DNA from: Atlantibacter sp. RC6 | GTDB lineage: Bacteria > Pseudomonadota > Gammaproteobacteria > Enterobacterales > Enterobacteriaceae | DNA: 64,000 nucleotides | Direction of reading: 5' to 3' | Assembly: GCF_014193285.1 (NCBI RefSeq) | Contig: NZ_JACHZE010000011.1 | Coordinates: 62,001 to 126,000, forward strand | Part shown: in pieces, positions 30,686-40,452 of the stretch | Numbering within the stretch: position 1 is the first letter of the stretch | Layout: each line of letters begins with the position of its first letter | The notes under the pieces: generated by a model | Databases searched by the model: none | Seen by the model: the letters and a program-made list of their open reading frames with translations, nothing else | What the model was told of the DNA's origin: nothing | Translations under genes and position numbers: made by a program

Positions 30686-31155
30686 CTGCGCAGTACGGCG
30701 CCTGGGTAATCAAGCTGGCGCCACGCTTCATACACCACCACCGACACCGCGTTAGATAAGTTCATGCTGCGGCTGTCCGGCATCATCGGAATGCGAATTT
30801 TTTGCTGTGCGGGCAGGGCGTCCAGCACGCTTGCGGGCAATCCGCGCGTCTCCGGGCCAAACACTAAATAATCGCCAGCGGCATAGCTGACCGCGCTGTG
30901 CGCCGGCGTGCCTTTAGTGGTCAGCGCAAACAGGCGCTGCGGCTTTTGCGCGTCCAGAAAGGCCTCGTAACTGGCGTGACGGGTTACGGCGGCGAACTCA
31001 TGATAATCGAGCCCTGCCCGGCGTAGGCGCTTATCATCCCAGGTAAATCCCATCGGTTCGATGATATGCAGTTTAAAACCGGTATTAGCGCACAGGCGGA
31101 TAATGTTGCCTGTGTTTGGCGGAATTTCAGGTTCGAAAAGTACGATATTAAGCAT
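30682..31155 (-). CDS. trmL: tRNA (cytidine(34)-2'-O)-methyltransferase TrmL
   Basis: SPOUT methyltransferase of 157 residues that 2'-O-methylates the wobble base of tRNA-Leu species. N-terminal [15 protein letters not shown] and the knot motifs FGPETRGLP and [14 protein letters not shown] are complete. It converges on cysE with overlapping stop codons. In E. coli K-12 the next gene belongs to the lld region; here cpxA follows 87 bp away. Confidence 0.97.
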   Translation of the reverse strand: MLNIVLFEPEIPPNTGNIIRLCANTGFKLHIIEPMGFTWDDKRLRRAGLDYHEFAAVTRHASYEAFLDAQKPQRLFALTTKGTPAHSAVSYAAGDYLVFGPETRGLPASVLDALPAQQKIRIPMMPDSRSMNLSNAVSVVVYEAWRQLDYPGAVLRS

Positions 31156-31202
31156 AAGGCCCCCATCAGCAAGGGGCGCAGAATAGCAGAAGTGAGCGGG
31201 GA

Positions 31203-31240
31203 GAAAAACGCGTCTCTCGGTAATCCCGAGAGACGCGTTT
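31203..31240 (-). terminator. Strong terminator of the cpxRA operon
   Basis: AAACGCGTCTCTCGG (31206-31220) is complementary to 31226-31240 over 15 bp without mismatch, with a 5-nt loop. Read on the minus strand it is followed by TTTTTCTC. It starts immediately after the cpxA stop codon. Confidence 0.92.
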
Positions 31241-31241
31241 A

Positions 31242-32615
31242 TCAGGTGCGGCGATACAGTGGCAGCCAGATCACCAGCCGCAAACCGCCGAGCGGGCTGT
31301 CGTCGGCTTTAACCCAGCCGCGATGCTGCTGAATAGCCGTTTCGACAATCGCCAGTCCAAGACCGGTGCCGCCGGATTCCCGGTCGCGCGCCTCATCGGT
31401 GCGGTAGAATGGCCGGAAAATCTGCTCCCGGTCTTCCGGGCTGACGCCAGGGCCGTCGTCGTCCACGGTGACAGTAATGCCCTCTTTATCCACCGAGAAA
31501 CTGACGCAGATTTGGGTATGTGAATAGCGCAGGGCATTACGAACAATGTTCTCCAGCGCACTTTCCAGCGCATTCGGGTTACCGTACAGCAACCACGGAC
31601 CAGGCGGATAAGCCACTTCGAAGGATTTACCCATTTGCTCGGCTTCAAACGCGGCGTTATCCAGCACTTCGCGCCACAGTTGGTTGGCCTTCATGGTTTC
31701 GCTGACCAGCGCATTTTTTTGCTGATTGCGCGACATCACCAGCAGATCGTTGATCATGCTGTCCAGCCGGTGAGCCTCGGTTTCGATACGCTCCAGCTCT
31801 TTGCTTTCCCCGGCGCGACGGCGCAGCAGCGCGGTGCCCAGTTGCAGGCGTGTAAGCGGTGTGCGCAACTCATGGGAGATATCAGACAGCAGCCGCTGCT
31901 GAGTGGTCATCATGCGTTCCAGCGCCGTCACCATCTGGTTAAAACTGGCGCCCGCCGCGAGAAACTCCTGCGGCCCGGCTTCCAGTTCCGGATGCTGGCG
32001 CAAATTGCCCTGCGCCACTTCATCAGCGGCGTTTTTCAGTTTACGCGCCGGTTTCGCCAGGCTCCAGGCGAGCCATAACAGCAACGGCGAGCTGACCAGC
32101 ATGGTGACGATAAGCAGCAATAACGGGCGGTCGAACAGTAAGTTAATGAAATCGGACTGCGAGTTGCTGGCCGGGCGGATTAAATAAAGTTGATAGTTGT
32201 CTTCACCGTCACGCACGGAAAAGGGGCCGACCATTTCCAGACGACCGTACTTTTTCTTTTGTGGATGATCGGAGTTGTCAGCCTGGCCGATAAAGTTGCG
32301 AATGATCTGCATCTCGCTGCGCTCTGCGCCGATCACGCGCCCTTCGCTGGTGACCAGCACCAGGCGTTGCCCCGGCGGCGCCCATTTGTCAATGGCGCGG
32401 AACAGCCTGCGCCACCACATCAAATCGTTGGGCGGATCGTTAGCCAGTTCAGCTTCGACATGCTGTTCAATCATCACCCCCTGGCGCTGCTCGCTTTCCA
32501 GCAGCTCGGTCATTTGACGGGAATCGAGCTTCGGTAACATCAAAACCAGCATCAAAACCAGGGCCAGGGTCAGCCAAAAAATCGCAAATATTCGCGCGGT
32601 CAGGCTACCAATCAT
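31242..32615 (-). CDS. cpxA: Envelope stress sensor histidine kinase CpxA
   Basis: Inner-membrane sensor kinase of 457 residues, as in E. coli. Two transmembrane segments (about 7-29 and 164-186) flank a periplasmic sensor domain. HAMP, DHp with the phospho-acceptor His in [13 protein letters not shown] (about 248), and an ATPase domain with [11 protein letters not shown] follow. It phosphorylates CpxR in response to misfolded envelope proteins and is inhibited by CpxP, encoded divergently. The start overlaps the cpxR stop by 4 bp. Confidence 0.98.
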   Translation of the reverse strand: MIGSLTARIFAIFWLTLALVLMLVLMLPKLDSRQMTELLESEQRQGVMIEQHVEAELANDPPNDLMWWRRLFRAIDKWAPPGQRLVLVTSEGRVIGAERSEMQIIRNFIGQADNSDHPQKKKYGRLEMVGPFSVRDGEDNYQLYLIRPASNSQSDFINLLFDRPLLLLIVTMLVSSPLLLWLAWSLAKPARKLKNAADEVAQGNLRQHPELEAGPQEFLAAGASFNQMVTALERMMTTQQRLLSDISHELRTPLTRLQLGTALLRRRAGESKELERIETEAHRLDSMINDLLVMSRNQQKNALVSETMKANQLWREVLDNAAFEAEQMGKSFEVAYPPGPWLLYGNPNALESALENIVRNALRYSHTQICVSFSVDKEGITVTVDDDGPGVSPEDREQIFRPFYRTDEARDRESGGTGLGLAIVETAIQQHRGWVKADDSPLGGLRLVIWLPLYRRT

Positions 32616-33310
32616 GAAGCGGATACCATCAGGTAACCCCGTCCACGTAAGGTTTTAAACCACGGATGCCCGTCTTTACGGTCCGGCAGTTTGCGGCGCA
32701 GGTTGGAAATATGCATATCAATGGCGCGATCGAACGGCGTCAGGCGCTTGCCTAACACTTCCTGGCTCAGATGTTCTCTGGATACCACCTGGCCTAAATG
32801 TTGGGCCAACAGATAAAGCAGCGTGAATTCGGTGCCGGTAAGCTCCAGCGCGGTGCCGTCGAAGCTGGCTTCCTGGCGGCCTGGGTTCAGGCTTAGGGCA
32901 TCAACTTCCAGGTTTGGCGAGCCGTTGTCGCTGTTTTGCTGCTGCTCGCTCCAGTGGGAACGGCGCAGAATCGCGCGAATACGCGCCACCAGTTCACGGT
33001 CGTTGAACGGCTTAGGCAAATAGTCATCCGCGCCCAGTTCAAGGCCTAAAACGCGGTCCAGTTCGCTACCGCGCGCGGTCAGCATGATTACGGGTGTCTG
33101 GTGAGTCTGACGTAGCTCTTTAAGCGTATCGATACCGTTTTTCTTCGGCATCATCACGTCGAGCAAAAGCAGGTCGATGCTGTCATCCAGAAGATTAAGC
33201 GCCTGCTCGCCATCGTGGGCGACTTGCACATTAAAACCTTCCATGTCGAGAAGCTCTTTCAAAAGAGAAGTGAGTTCACGATCATCATCAACTAACAGAA
33301 TTTTATTCAT
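32612..33310 (-). CDS. cpxR: Envelope stress response regulator CpxR
   Basis: OmpR-family response regulator of 232 residues. The receiver domain has the acidic pair DDDRELT near the N-terminus, the phospho-acceptor Asp51 in LLLLDVMMPKKNG, and Lys in YLPKPF. A winged-helix DNA-binding domain (about 135-230) ends in TLRGRGYLMV. It binds GTAAA-N5-GTAAA, a perfect copy of which lies between cpxR and cpxP. Confidence 0.98.
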   Translation of the reverse strand: MNKILLVDDDRELTSLLKELLDMEGFNVQVAHDGEQALNLLDDSIDLLLLDVMMPKKNGIDTLKELRQTHQTPVIMLTARGSELDRVLGLELGADDYLPKPFNDRELVARIRAILRRSHWSEQQQNSDNGSPNLEVDALSLNPGRQEASFDGTALELTGTEFTLLYLLAQHLGQVVSREHLSQEVLGKRLTPFDRAIDMHISNLRRKLPDRKDGHPWFKTLRGRGYLMVSAS

Positions 33311-33363
33311 TGTTAATACCTCCGAGGCAAAAATTACGTCATCAAGGCCCGGTAATCCATGAC

Positions 33364-33378
33364 TTTACGTTGTTTTAC
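33364..33378. promoter_or_regulatory. CpxR-binding box between cpxR and cpxP
   Basis: On the minus strand the sequence reads GTAAA-ACAAC-GTAAA, an exact match to the CpxR consensus GTAAA-N5-GTAAA. It sits in the 148-bp divergent region, 80 bp upstream of the cpxP ATG, as in E. coli, and can serve autoregulation of cpxRA and induction of cpxP-CpxQ. Confidence 0.9.
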
Positions 33379-33458
33379 ACCCCCTGACGCATGTTTGCAG
33401 CCTGAATCGTAAACTGGTCCTCGTTGAATCGCAGCACCCAAGTTTCCAGGAGTCAGTG

Positions 33459-33965
33459 ATGCGCAAAGTTACCGCTGCCGTCATGGCCTCAACACTGGCA
33501 ATCAGTACGTTCGCAAGCCAGGCTGCTGAAGTCGTTACAGGCGATAACTGGCACCCCGCAGAAGGGTTGGCGCAACGAAACAGTGTGCAGAGCCATATGT
33601 TTGACGGCATTCGATTAACCGAAAAGCAACGTCAACAGATGCGCGACCTCATGCAGCAGGCGAAGCATGAACAGCCGCCTGTTAATGTTAGCGAAATGGA
33701 GACCATGCATCGCCTGGTCACCGCAGAAAATTTTGATGAAACCGCTGTGCGGGCTCAGGCCGAAAAGATGGCACAAGAGCAGGTGGCGCGCCAGGTTGAG
33801 ATGGCAAAAGTGCGCAACCAGATGTACCGGCTGTTAACGCCGGAACAGCAAGCGGTTTTAAACGAGAAGCACCAGTATCGCATGCTTCAGTTGCGAGAAG
33901 TCTCGCAGATGCAACGGTCCTCCTCGGCAAACGTGTTTAGTAGCAGTACCCGTAGTAACCAGTAA
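33459..33965 (+). CDS. cpxP: Periplasmic Cpx inhibitor/chaperone CpxP
   Basis: Periplasmic adaptor of 168 residues that binds CpxA and keeps it inactive and delivers misfolded proteins to DegP. It has a signal peptide to QAA near residue 23 and two LTxxQ motifs (LTEKQRQQM and LTPEQQAVL). The ATG at 33459 follows CAGGAG; a GTG one codon earlier is possible. Its 3' untranslated region gives the sRNA CpxQ. Confidence 0.97.
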   Translation: MRKVTAAVMASTLAISTFASQAAEVVTGDNWHPAEGLAQRNSVQSHMFDGIRLTEKQRQQMRDLMQQAKHEQPPVNVSEMETMHRLVTAENFDETAVRAQAEKMAQEQVARQVEMAKVRNQMYRLLTPEQQAVLNEKHQYRMLQLREVSQMQRSSSANVFSSSTRSNQ

Positions 33966-33973
33966 CAACCCTG

Positions 33974-34032
33974 TTTTCCTTGCCATAGACACCATCCCTG
34001 TCTTCCCCTCCTTAAACGGAGGGGTTTTTTTT
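33974..34032 (+). ncRNA. cpxQ: CpxQ small RNA from the cpxP 3' UTR
   Basis: The region right after cpxP starts TTTTCCTTGCCATAGACACC and continues to CCATCCCTGTCTTCC, as I recall for the conserved seed part of Salmonella/E. coli CpxQ. It ends in a terminator: CCCCTCC (34005-34011), 6-nt loop, GGAGGGG (34018-34024) and T8. CpxQ is released from cpxP mRNA by RNase E and, with Hfq, represses envelope protein mRNAs. The seed is conserved; the terminator stem sequence differs from E. coli. Confidence 0.88.
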
Positions 34033-34110
34033 GCCCGGCTTTCGCCTCCCGCCAGTCTGAGTTTAGCGCGTGATTCGTTATACTTTGCCAATCGATACGC
34101 GGGAGTCTTT

Positions 34111-35013
34111 ATGAATCAATCTTATGGGCGTCTGGTCAGCCGCGCCGCCATTGCCGCCACGGTGATGGCGTCGTTGCTGCTGCTGGTTAAAATCTTTGCC
34201 TGGTGGAAGACCGGCTCGGTGAGTATTCTCGCTGCACTGGTGGATTCGCTGGTCGATATTGCCGCGTCGCTGACCAATCTGCTGGTGGTGCGTTATTCCT
34301 TACAGCCTGCCGATGACGAACACGCGTTCGGCCATGGTAAAGCCGAGTCGCTTGCCGCGCTGGCGCAAAGCATGTTTATCTCCGGTTCGGCGCTATTTCT
34401 GTTCCTGACTGGTTTCGAGCGGCTGGCGAATCCCGCGCCTATGGCGTCGCCGCAGATTGGCATCAGCGTGACCGTTTTCGCTCTGATCAGCACATTGATA
34501 CTGGTAACGTTTCAGCGCTGGGTGGTGCGTAAGACTAAAAGCCAGGCGGTGCGCGCAGATATGCTTCATTATCAATCTGATGTTATGATGAACGGCGCTA
34601 TTCTGGTGGCGCTTGCGCTCTCCTGGTATGGCTGGCATCGTGCTGATGCCTTGTTTGCGCTGGGAATTGGCATCTATATATTATATAGCGCGCTACGCAT
34701 GGGCTATGAAGCCGTCCAGTCTTTACTGGACCGCGCGTTACCGGATGATGAACATCAAATCATCATCGACATTGTTTCATCGTGGCCCGGCGTCAGAGGT
34801 GCCCACGATCTTCGCACGCGGCAGTCAGGGCCGACCCGCTTTATTCAAATCCATCTGGAAATGGACGACAACTTACCGCTGGTTCAGGCGCATATTGTGG
34901 CTGAGCAAGTGGAGCAAGCGATTCTGGGGCGTTTTCCAGGATCGGACGTGATTATTCATCAGGATCCCTGCTCTGTTGTGCCGCAGGGGAGACAGGGAAA
35001 TTTCCCGCTTTAA
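34111..35013 (+). CDS. fieF: Cation-efflux pump FieF (YiiP)
   Basis: Proton-coupled exporter of Zn2+/Fe2+ in the cation diffusion facilitator family. It has 300 residues with six transmembrane helices and a C-terminal cytoplasmic domain (about 210-300). Zinc-site residues are visible in [12 protein letters not shown] (TM2) and DMLHYQSD (TM5), and the C-terminal HAFGHGKAE loop is conserved. It follows cpxP-CpxQ and precedes pfkA, as in E. coli. Confidence 0.97.
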   Translation: MNQSYGRLVSRAAIAATVMASLLLLVKIFAWWKTGSVSILAALVDSLVDIAASLTNLLVVRYSLQPADDEHAFGHGKAESLAALAQSMFISGSALFLFLTGFERLANPAPMASPQIGISVTVFALISTLILVTFQRWVVRKTKSQAVRADMLHYQSDVMMNGAILVALALSWYGWHRADALFALGIGIYILYSALRMGYEAVQSLLDRALPDDEHQIIIDIVSSWPGVRGAHDLRTRQSGPTRFIQIHLEMDDNLPLVQAHIVAEQVEQAILGRFPGSDVIIHQDPCSVVPQGRQGNFPL

Positions 35014-35030
35014 CTGAGGCTGGAAAAGTG

Positions 35031-35048
35031 AGCCAAACGGCTTTTTTT
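35031..35048 (+). terminator. Short terminator after fieF
   Basis: AGCC (35031-35034), AAAC and GGCT (35039-35042) run straight into a T7 tract. The stem is short, so efficiency is doubtful. Confidence 0.5.
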
Positions 35049-35075
35049 GGATAAAATACCGCCGTTCGGTCTGAC

Positions 35076-35109
35076 CTGAATCAATTCAGCTGGAAGCTAT
35101 TGATATACT
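35076..35109 (+). promoter_or_regulatory. Cra (FruR) operator and -10 box of pfkA
   Basis: CTGAATCAATTCAG (35076-35089) is a 14-bp near-perfect palindrome fitting the Cra consensus TGAAWC plus its inverse. TATACT (35104-35109) is a good -10 hexamer, whose -35 would overlap the operator. Cra represses pfkA in E. coli and is relieved by fructose phosphates. No strong -35 is seen. Confidence 0.7.
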
Positions 35110-35193
35110 ATCTGCATCATTAGCCCATCGCCTGGTGATGCAGGTGTTTCCGGCAGCAGGATTCAATATTGTATTCTACGTTCAGAGGTAGTC

Positions 35194-36156
35194 ATGATTA
35201 AGAAAATCGGTGTATTGACGAGTGGCGGTGATGCGCCTGGCATGAACGCCGCCATTCGCGGCGTGGTGCGCGCCGCGCTGACAGAAGGTCTGGAAGTTTT
35301 TGGTATTTATGATGGCTATCTCGGCCTGTATGAAGACCGGATGATTCAGCTCGACCGCTACAGTGTGTCCGACATGATTAACCGTGGCGGCACATTCCTG
35401 GGGTCCGCTCGTTTCCCTGAGTTCCGCGAAGAACATATCCGTGCGGTGGCTATCGAGAACATGAAAAAACGCGGCCTGGACGCGCTGGTCGTTATCGGCG
35501 GCGACGGCTCTTATATGGGCGCGAAACGCCTGACCGAAATGGGCTTTCCGTGCATCGGCTTGCCGGGCACCATTGATAACGACGTTGCCGGTACTGACTA
35601 CACCATCGGTTACTTCACTGCACTGCAAACCGTGGTTGAAGCCATCGACCGCCTGCGTGACACCTCTACCTCTCACCAACGTATTTCTATCGTCGAAGTG
35701 ATGGGCCGTTACTGCGGCGACCTGACCCTGGCGGCGGCAATTGCGGGTGGTTGTGAATTCATCGTGCTGCCGGAAGTAGAGTTCAACCGCGACGATCTGG
35801 TCGCGGAAATCAAAGCCGGTATCGCGAAGGGTAAAAAACACGCCATCGTGGCGATCACCGAGCACATCTGCGATATCGATGAACTGGCGCGCTACATTGA
35901 GGCGGAAACCCAGCGTGAAACCCGCGCTACGGTACTGGGCCACATTCAGCGTGGTGGTTCGCCGGTGCCTTACGACCGTATTCTGGCTTCCCGCATGGGC
36001 GCTTACTCTATTGAACTGCTGCTGCAGGGCCACGGTGGTCGCTGCGTGGGTATTCAGAACGAGAAGATGGTGCATCACGACATCATCGATGCTATCGAGA
36101 ATATGAAGCGTACCTTCAAAGGCGACTGGCTCGAGTGCGCCAAAAAACTGTATTAA
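35194..36156 (+). CDS. pfkA: 6-phosphofructokinase I
   Basis: ATP-dependent phosphorylation of fructose 6-phosphate, the main control step of glycolysis. It has 320 residues. The ATP-site glycines are in [12 protein letters not shown] (about 9-20), GGDGSYMGA lies near 102, and the catalytic Asp is in PGTIDND (about 124-130). Effector-site residues ([10 protein letters not shown]) are conserved. It stands alone with its own promoter and terminator. Confidence 0.99.
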   Translation: MIKKIGVLTSGGDAPGMNAAIRGVVRAALTEGLEVFGIYDGYLGLYEDRMIQLDRYSVSDMINRGGTFLGSARFPEFREEHIRAVAIENMKKRGLDALVVIGGDGSYMGAKRLTEMGFPCIGLPGTIDNDVAGTDYTIGYFTALQTVVEAIDRLRDTSTSHQRISIVEVMGRYCGDLTLAAAIAGGCEFIVLPEVEFNRDDLVAEIKAGIAKGKKHAIVAITEHICDIDELARYIEAETQRETRATVLGHIQRGGSPVPYDRILASRMGAYSIELLLQGHGGRCVGIQNEKMVHHDIIDAIENMKRTFKGDWLECAKKLY

Positions 36157-36162
36157 TCAAGA

Positions 36163-36184
36163 AGCCGGGTTCGCCCGGCTTTTT
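36163..36184 (+). terminator. Terminator after pfkA
   Basis: AGCCGGG (36163-36169), tetraloop TTCG and CCCGGCT (36174-36180) are followed by TTTTT, 6 bp beyond the stop codon. Confidence 0.9.
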
Positions 36185-36295
36185 ACTGCTTAATGATATT
36201 CCCCAAAGTTATAGCCAATCTTTTTTTATTCTTTAATCATCTCATGCATTTCTGGCAGGCTATTTTCATACACACAATTTAGAAGAGAGCGTGCG

Positions 36296-37285
36296 ATGAA
36301 TAAGTTTGGCGTGGGATTAACGTTGCTTCTGGCATCAACCAGCGTACTGGCGAAGGATATTCAATTACTTAACGTGTCTTATGATCCGACGCGTGAACTG
36401 TACGACCAATATAACAAGGCCTTCAGCGAGCACTGGAAAAAAGAGACCGGCGACAATGTGGTGATCCGTCAGTCTCATGGCGGCTCCGGTAAACAGGCAA
36501 CTTCCGTGATCAACGGTATTGAAGCGGATGTGGTGACCCTGGCGCTGGCCTATGACGTAGACGCTATCGCCGAGCGCGGTCGCATTGATAAAAACTGGAT
36601 CAAACGCCTGCCGGACAACTCCGCGCCTTACACCTCCACCATCGTTTTCCTGGTGCGCAAAGGCAACCCAAAACAAATTAAAGACTGGAACGATCTGGTG
36701 AAACCGGGCGTTTCCGTGATTACGCCAAACCCGAAAAGCTCCGGCGGCGCGCGCTGGAACTACCTGGCGGCATGGGGCTACGCGCTCCATCAGAACAATG
36801 GCGATCAGGCTAAAGCCCAGGAATTCGTCAAGGCGCTGTTTAAAAACGTTGAAGTGCTGGACTCTGGCGCGCGTGGTTCGACTAACACCTTCGTTGAACG
36901 GGGTATCGGCGATGTGCTGATTGCCTGGGAAAACGAAGCGCTGCTGGCAACCAATGAATTAGGCAAAGACAAGTTCGAAATTGTGACGCCGAGCGAGTCG
37001 ATTCTGGCGGAGCCGACCGTGTCCGTGGTGGATAAAGTGGTGGAGAAGAAGGGCACCCAGGCTGTTGCCGAAGCCTATCTGAAATACCTCTACACGCCGG
37101 AAGGCCAGGAGATCGCCGCGAAAAACTTCTACCGCCCGCGCGATGAGCAGGTTGCGAAGAAATACGCAGGCGAGTTCCCGAAACTGAAATTGTTCACCAT
37201 TGACGACGTGTTTGGCGGCTGGACCAAAGCCCAGAAAGAGCACTTCGCCAACGGCGGCACCTTCGACCAAATCAGCAAACGCTAA
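36296..37285 (+). CDS. sbp: Periplasmic sulfate-binding protein Sbp
   Basis: Substrate-binding protein for the sulfate/thiosulfate ABC importer CysUWA. It has 329 residues with a 19-residue signal peptide (cut after VLA). [12 protein letters not shown] and [19 protein letters not shown] hold sulfate-binding residues. The transporter genes are elsewhere, as in E. coli, where sbp also stands alone after pfkA. Control by CysB/Cbl is known there; no site was assigned in the AT-rich upstream 110 bp. Confidence 0.97.
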   Translation: MNKFGVGLTLLLASTSVLAKDIQLLNVSYDPTRELYDQYNKAFSEHWKKETGDNVVIRQSHGGSGKQATSVINGIEADVVTLALAYDVDAIAERGRIDKNWIKRLPDNSAPYTSTIVFLVRKGNPKQIKDWNDLVKPGVSVITPNPKSSGGARWNYLAAWGYALHQNNGDQAKAQEFVKALFKNVEVLDSGARGSTNTFVERGIGDVLIAWENEALLATNELGKDKFEIVTPSESILAEPTVSVVDKVVEKKGTQAVAEAYLKYLYTPEGQEIAAKNFYRPRDEQVAKKYAGEFPKLKLFTIDDVFGGWTKAQKEHFANGGTFDQISKR

Positions 37286-37290
37286 ATCAG

Positions 37291-37312
37291 ACGGCCCTTC
37301 GGGGCCGTTTTT
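37291..37312 (+). terminator. Terminator after sbp
   Basis: ACGGCCC (37291-37297), TTCG and GGGCCGT (37302-37308) run into a T-tract, 5 bp after the sbp stop. Confidence 0.9.
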
Positions 37313-37351
37313 GTGCCAGACTTCATCTTCACGAATGCAGAGGGCATGAAG

Positions 37352-38110
37352 ATGAAAAAAGCGCTGGCTGTTGTGGTTTGTCTCCTGCTCATCATCGCCG
37401 CGCTGGCCGGCGGCCTGTGGTTTTATTTTAAAGGCCAGCCTGAAACCCTGCGCAATATCGTATTTCATCAGTGCGTGCCCAATCAGCAGCGGCACGACAA
37501 TCCCGCCCCCTGTGCCGACGTGAAGCTGGATGCCGGGTTGGTAATTTTCAAAGATCGCAACGGCCCGTTACAATATTTGCTGATGCCCACCTGGCGCATT
37601 AACGGCATCGAAAGCCCGATGTTGCTGCATCCCAAAACCCCGAACTACTTCTGGCAAGCCTGGCAGGCGCGGCGCGTAATGAGCGAGCGAAACGGCGAGC
37701 CGGTACCGAATAACGTTGTCTCACTGACCTTGAATTCGAAACTGGGTCGCACCCAGAACCATCTGCATATTCATATTTCCTGCCTGCGTCCGGACGTCCG
37801 TGAAAAGCTTAACCGCGAAGCGACGCGCATCAGCAGCCAGTGGCTTCCGCTGCCTGGCGGGATTGACGACACGCCGTATCTGGTGCGCCGGGTCAGCGAG
37901 GCAGAACTGGCACGGCGCAGCCCTTTTATCATGCTGGCGCAAGAAGTGCCCGGCGCGCGTGCGCATATGGGGCGTTTCGCGCTGGCGATGGCCCAGCAGC
38001 CCGACGGCTCCTTTGTTTTACTGGCGACCGAACGTAATTTGCTTAACCTCAATCTCGCTAATGCTGAGCAGGTGCAGGACCACGACTGCGCGCTGCTGAA
38101 AACGCAGTAA
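37352..38110 (+). CDS. cdh: CDP-diacylglycerol pyrophosphatase
   Basis: Membrane-anchored hydrolase of 252 residues that splits CDP-diacylglycerol to CMP and phosphatidate. It has one N-terminal transmembrane segment (about 3-25) and a HIT-like catalytic motif NHLHIHISC near residue 143. MKKALAVVV at 37352 is preferred because AGAGGG is 7 bp upstream; ATGs at 37346 and 37313 are possible. It lies between sbp and the permease gene. In E. coli the next gene would be tpiA. Confidence 0.94.
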   Translation: MKKALAVVVCLLLIIAALAGGLWFYFKGQPETLRNIVFHQCVPNQQRHDNPAPCADVKLDAGLVIFKDRNGPLQYLLMPTWRINGIESPMLLHPKTPNYFWQAWQARRVMSERNGEPVPNNVVSLTLNSKLGRTQNHLHIHISCLRPDVREKLNREATRISSQWLPLPGGIDDTPYLVRRVSEAELARRSPFIMLAQEVPGARAHMGRFALAMAQQPDGSFVLLATERNLLNLNLANAEQVQDHDCALLKTQ

Positions 38111-38227
38111 ACAACCTCGATTGGTGAGATTTATTATCATTAACCTGCCGGTTCTGGTGGGGGCAGGGCGATTTACTTCACGCCGGCGTGACCGTAGACT
38201 TGCTGCAAAATACGACAGGAGACAGGT

Positions 38228-39532
38228 ATGTCGCTCTGGCTTTCCCACCCGCTATTCCTTCCTTCGCTGGTGATTGGCGTCACCATTGTGCTCTGGGCCA
38301 CCTCGCTGTTGCCGGAGTTTATTACCGCATTGCTGTTTTTCACGGTGGCGATGGTGGCGAAAATCGCCCCGGCAGACACGTTGTTCGGCGGCTTCGCCTC
38401 GTCGGCGTTCTGGCTGGTGTTCAGCGGCTTTGTGCTGGGCGTGGCGATCCGCAAAACCGGGCTGGCTGACCGTGTGGCGAGGGCGCTGTCGGCGCGGCTT
38501 AACGACTCCTGGTGGCTGATGGTGGCAAGCGTAGTGCTGCTCAGCTATGCGCTGGCGTTTGTGATGCCGTCGAACATGGGCCGTATCGCGCTGCTGATGC
38601 CTATTGTGGCGGCGATGGCAAAACGCTTTGGCATCGAAGACGGCACCCGCAGCTGGTACGGGCTGGCGCTGGCGGTCGGTTTCGGCACGTTCCAGCTTTC
38701 CGCTACGATCCTGCCCGCTAACGTGCCTAATCTGGTGATGAGCGGCGCGGCGGAAGGCTCCTACGGCATTCATCTTAACTATCTACCCTATCTGCTGCTG
38801 CATACGCCGGTGCTCGGTTTGCTGAAAGGCTTCCTGCTAATCGTGTTGATTTGCTGGCTGTTCCCCGGCAAGCCAACGCCGCCGAAAACGCTCGCGCCGC
38901 TGGGGCCGATGAGCGGCGCGGAAAAACGCTTAGCCTGGATGCTGCTGGTGGTGCTGACGTTGTGGGTGACCGAAAGCTGGCACGGCGTAGGGCCAGCCTG
39001 GACCGGGCTGGCGGCGGCGGTGATTACGCTGTTACCGCGCGTGGGCTTTATTAATGGCGATGAGTTCGCCAGCGGGGTGAACTTCCGTACCTGTATCTAT
39101 GTTGCCGGGATCCTCGGGCTGGCGATCACTGTAACGGAAACTGGCTTAGGGCGCGTGGTAGGGGAATCCTTGCTGAAGGTCATGCCGCTTGACCCGCAAC
39201 GGCCCTTTACCAGCTTTGTGGCGTTGACCGGTATCACCTCGGCGCTGAACTTCATTATGACCGCCAACGGCGTTCCGGCGCTGTTTACCACTCTGGCGCA
39301 GAGTTTTTCGCAGGCTACGGGCTTCCCGCTGTTGTCGGTGATTATGATTCAGGTGCTGGGCTATTCGACGCCGCTGCTGCCGTATCAGGCATCGCCAATC
39401 GTGGTAGCGATGGCGATGGGTAAAGTGCCTGCCAGGGCGGGGATCAAACTGTGTCTGGCGCTGGCGGTGGTGACGTTCCTGATTCTACTGCCGCTGGATT
39501 ACGCCTGGTTCCGGCTGTTGCACCAGCTTTGA
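38228..39532 (+). CDS. SLC13/DASS-type anion permease
   Basis: Very hydrophobic protein of 434 residues with about 11-12 membrane segments. SLLPEFITALLFFTVAM near the N-terminus, FVMPSNMGRIALLMPIV, SATILPANVPNLVMSG and TPLLPYQASPIVVAM look like the repeated substrate/Na+-binding loops of the divalent-anion:sodium symporter superfamily. Those families carry dicarboxylates, citrate, sulfate or similar; the substrate here cannot be read. It has a GACAGGT site and stands between cdh and the convergent tpiA, a position where E. coli has no gene. Confidence 0.85.
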   Translation: MSLWLSHPLFLPSLVIGVTIVLWATSLLPEFITALLFFTVAMVAKIAPADTLFGGFASSAFWLVFSGFVLGVAIRKTGLADRVARALSARLNDSWWLMVASVVLLSYALAFVMPSNMGRIALLMPIVAAMAKRFGIEDGTRSWYGLALAVGFGTFQLSATILPANVPNLVMSGAAEGSYGIHLNYLPYLLLHTPVLGLLKGFLLIVLICWLFPGKPTPPKTLAPLGPMSGAEKRLAWMLLVVLTLWVTESWHGVGPAWTGLAAAVITLLPRVGFINGDEFASGVNFRTCIYVAGILGLAITVTETGLGRVVGESLLKVMPLDPQRPFTSFVALTGITSALNFIMTANGVPALFTTLAQSFSQATGFPLLSVIMIQVLGYSTPLLPYQASPIVVAMAMGKVPARAGIKLCLALAVVTFLILLPLDYAWFRLLHQL

Positions 39533-39534
39533 AA

Positions 39535-39567
39535 ACAAAAAACCCTGCCGCGGCAGGGTTTTTTTAG
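39535..39567. terminator. Bidirectional terminator between the permease gene and tpiA
   Basis: AACCCTGCCG/CGGCAGGGTT is a perfect 20-nt palindrome (39541-39560) with A-rich sequence on the left and T7 on the right. Confidence 0.92.
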
Positions 39568-39577
39568 GGCAGCGTAA

Positions 39578-40345
39578 TTACGCTTTTTTCGCTTCAGCCG
39601 CTGCTTTAACGATCACCGCGAAAGCGTCCGCTTTCAGGGATGCGCCGCCAACCAGCGCGCCGTCGATGTCCGGCTGGGTGAACAGTTCTGCCGCGTTCGC
39701 CGCGTTAACAGAGCCGCCGTACTGAATGATGACTTGCTCAGCGATGTCAGCGTCAACTTTAGCAATATGGTCGCGAATGAATTTGTGAACCGCCTGGGCC
39801 TGCGCCGGGGTCGCAGATTTGCCGGTACCGATAGCCCATACTGGCTCATACGCGATAACCACGCCTTCGAACGCGCTCGCGCCCTGGGTTTTCAGCACCG
39901 CGTCAATCTGACGAGCGCAAACTTCTTCAGTTTTGCCCGCTTCGTTTTCTGCTTCGGTTTCGCCGATGCACAGAACCGGGATCAGACCCTGCTCTTTCAG
40001 TACGGCGAATTTTTTAGCGATGAATTCGTCGGATTCAGCGTGATAAGTACGACGCTCTGAGTGACCGATGATGATGTATTTTGCGCCAATGTCTTTGAGC
40101 ATTTCGGCAGAGGTTTCGCCGGTGAATGCGCCAGACAGGTTAACGTCAACGTTTTGCGCTCCGAGGGCGATCTGGCTACCGGATACGGCATGTTTAGCCT
40201 GATCCAGGTAGATTGCCGGCGGGGCAATCGCCACACCGCAGCCGTCCACACCAGACAGCTCTTTACGCAGGTTGGCGATCAGCTCGTTTACCATATGGCG
40301 GCTGCCGTTCAGTTTCCAGTTACCCATCACTAATGGATGTCGCAT
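39578..40345 (-). CDS. tpiA: Triosephosphate isomerase
   Basis: Interconverts dihydroxyacetone phosphate and glyceraldehyde 3-phosphate. It has 255 residues. GNWKLNGS carries the catalytic Lys, IIIGHSERR the catalytic His95 region, and [16 protein letters not shown] the catalytic Glu and loop 6. The start [13 protein letters not shown] at 40345 matches E. coli; seven further upstream codons are unsupported. Confidence 0.99.
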   Translation of the reverse strand: MRHPLVMGNWKLNGSRHMVNELIANLRKELSGVDGCGVAIAPPAIYLDQAKHAVSGSQIALGAQNVDVNLSGAFTGETSAEMLKDIGAKYIIIGHSERRTYHAESDEFIAKKFAVLKEQGLIPVLCIGETEAENEAGKTEEVCARQIDAVLKTQGASAFEGVVIAYEPVWAIGTGKSATPAQAQAVHKFIRDHIAKVDADIAEQVIIQYGGSVNAANAAELFTQPDIDGALVGGASLKADAFAVIVKAAAEAKKA

Positions 40346-40452
40346 TTCAATTCTCCACGCGGTCAAGCGAATTAAGGAAGATTGCTGCCATTCCGGCAGC
40401 GCGGTCTGTCAAACAGTATAGAGATTCACGCCTGGAATGGCTTTGCTTTTTG

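Noticed and set aside
35182-36078. 298-codon open frame antisense to pfkA
   Set aside because: Shadow frame of pfkA, without start signal or similarity.
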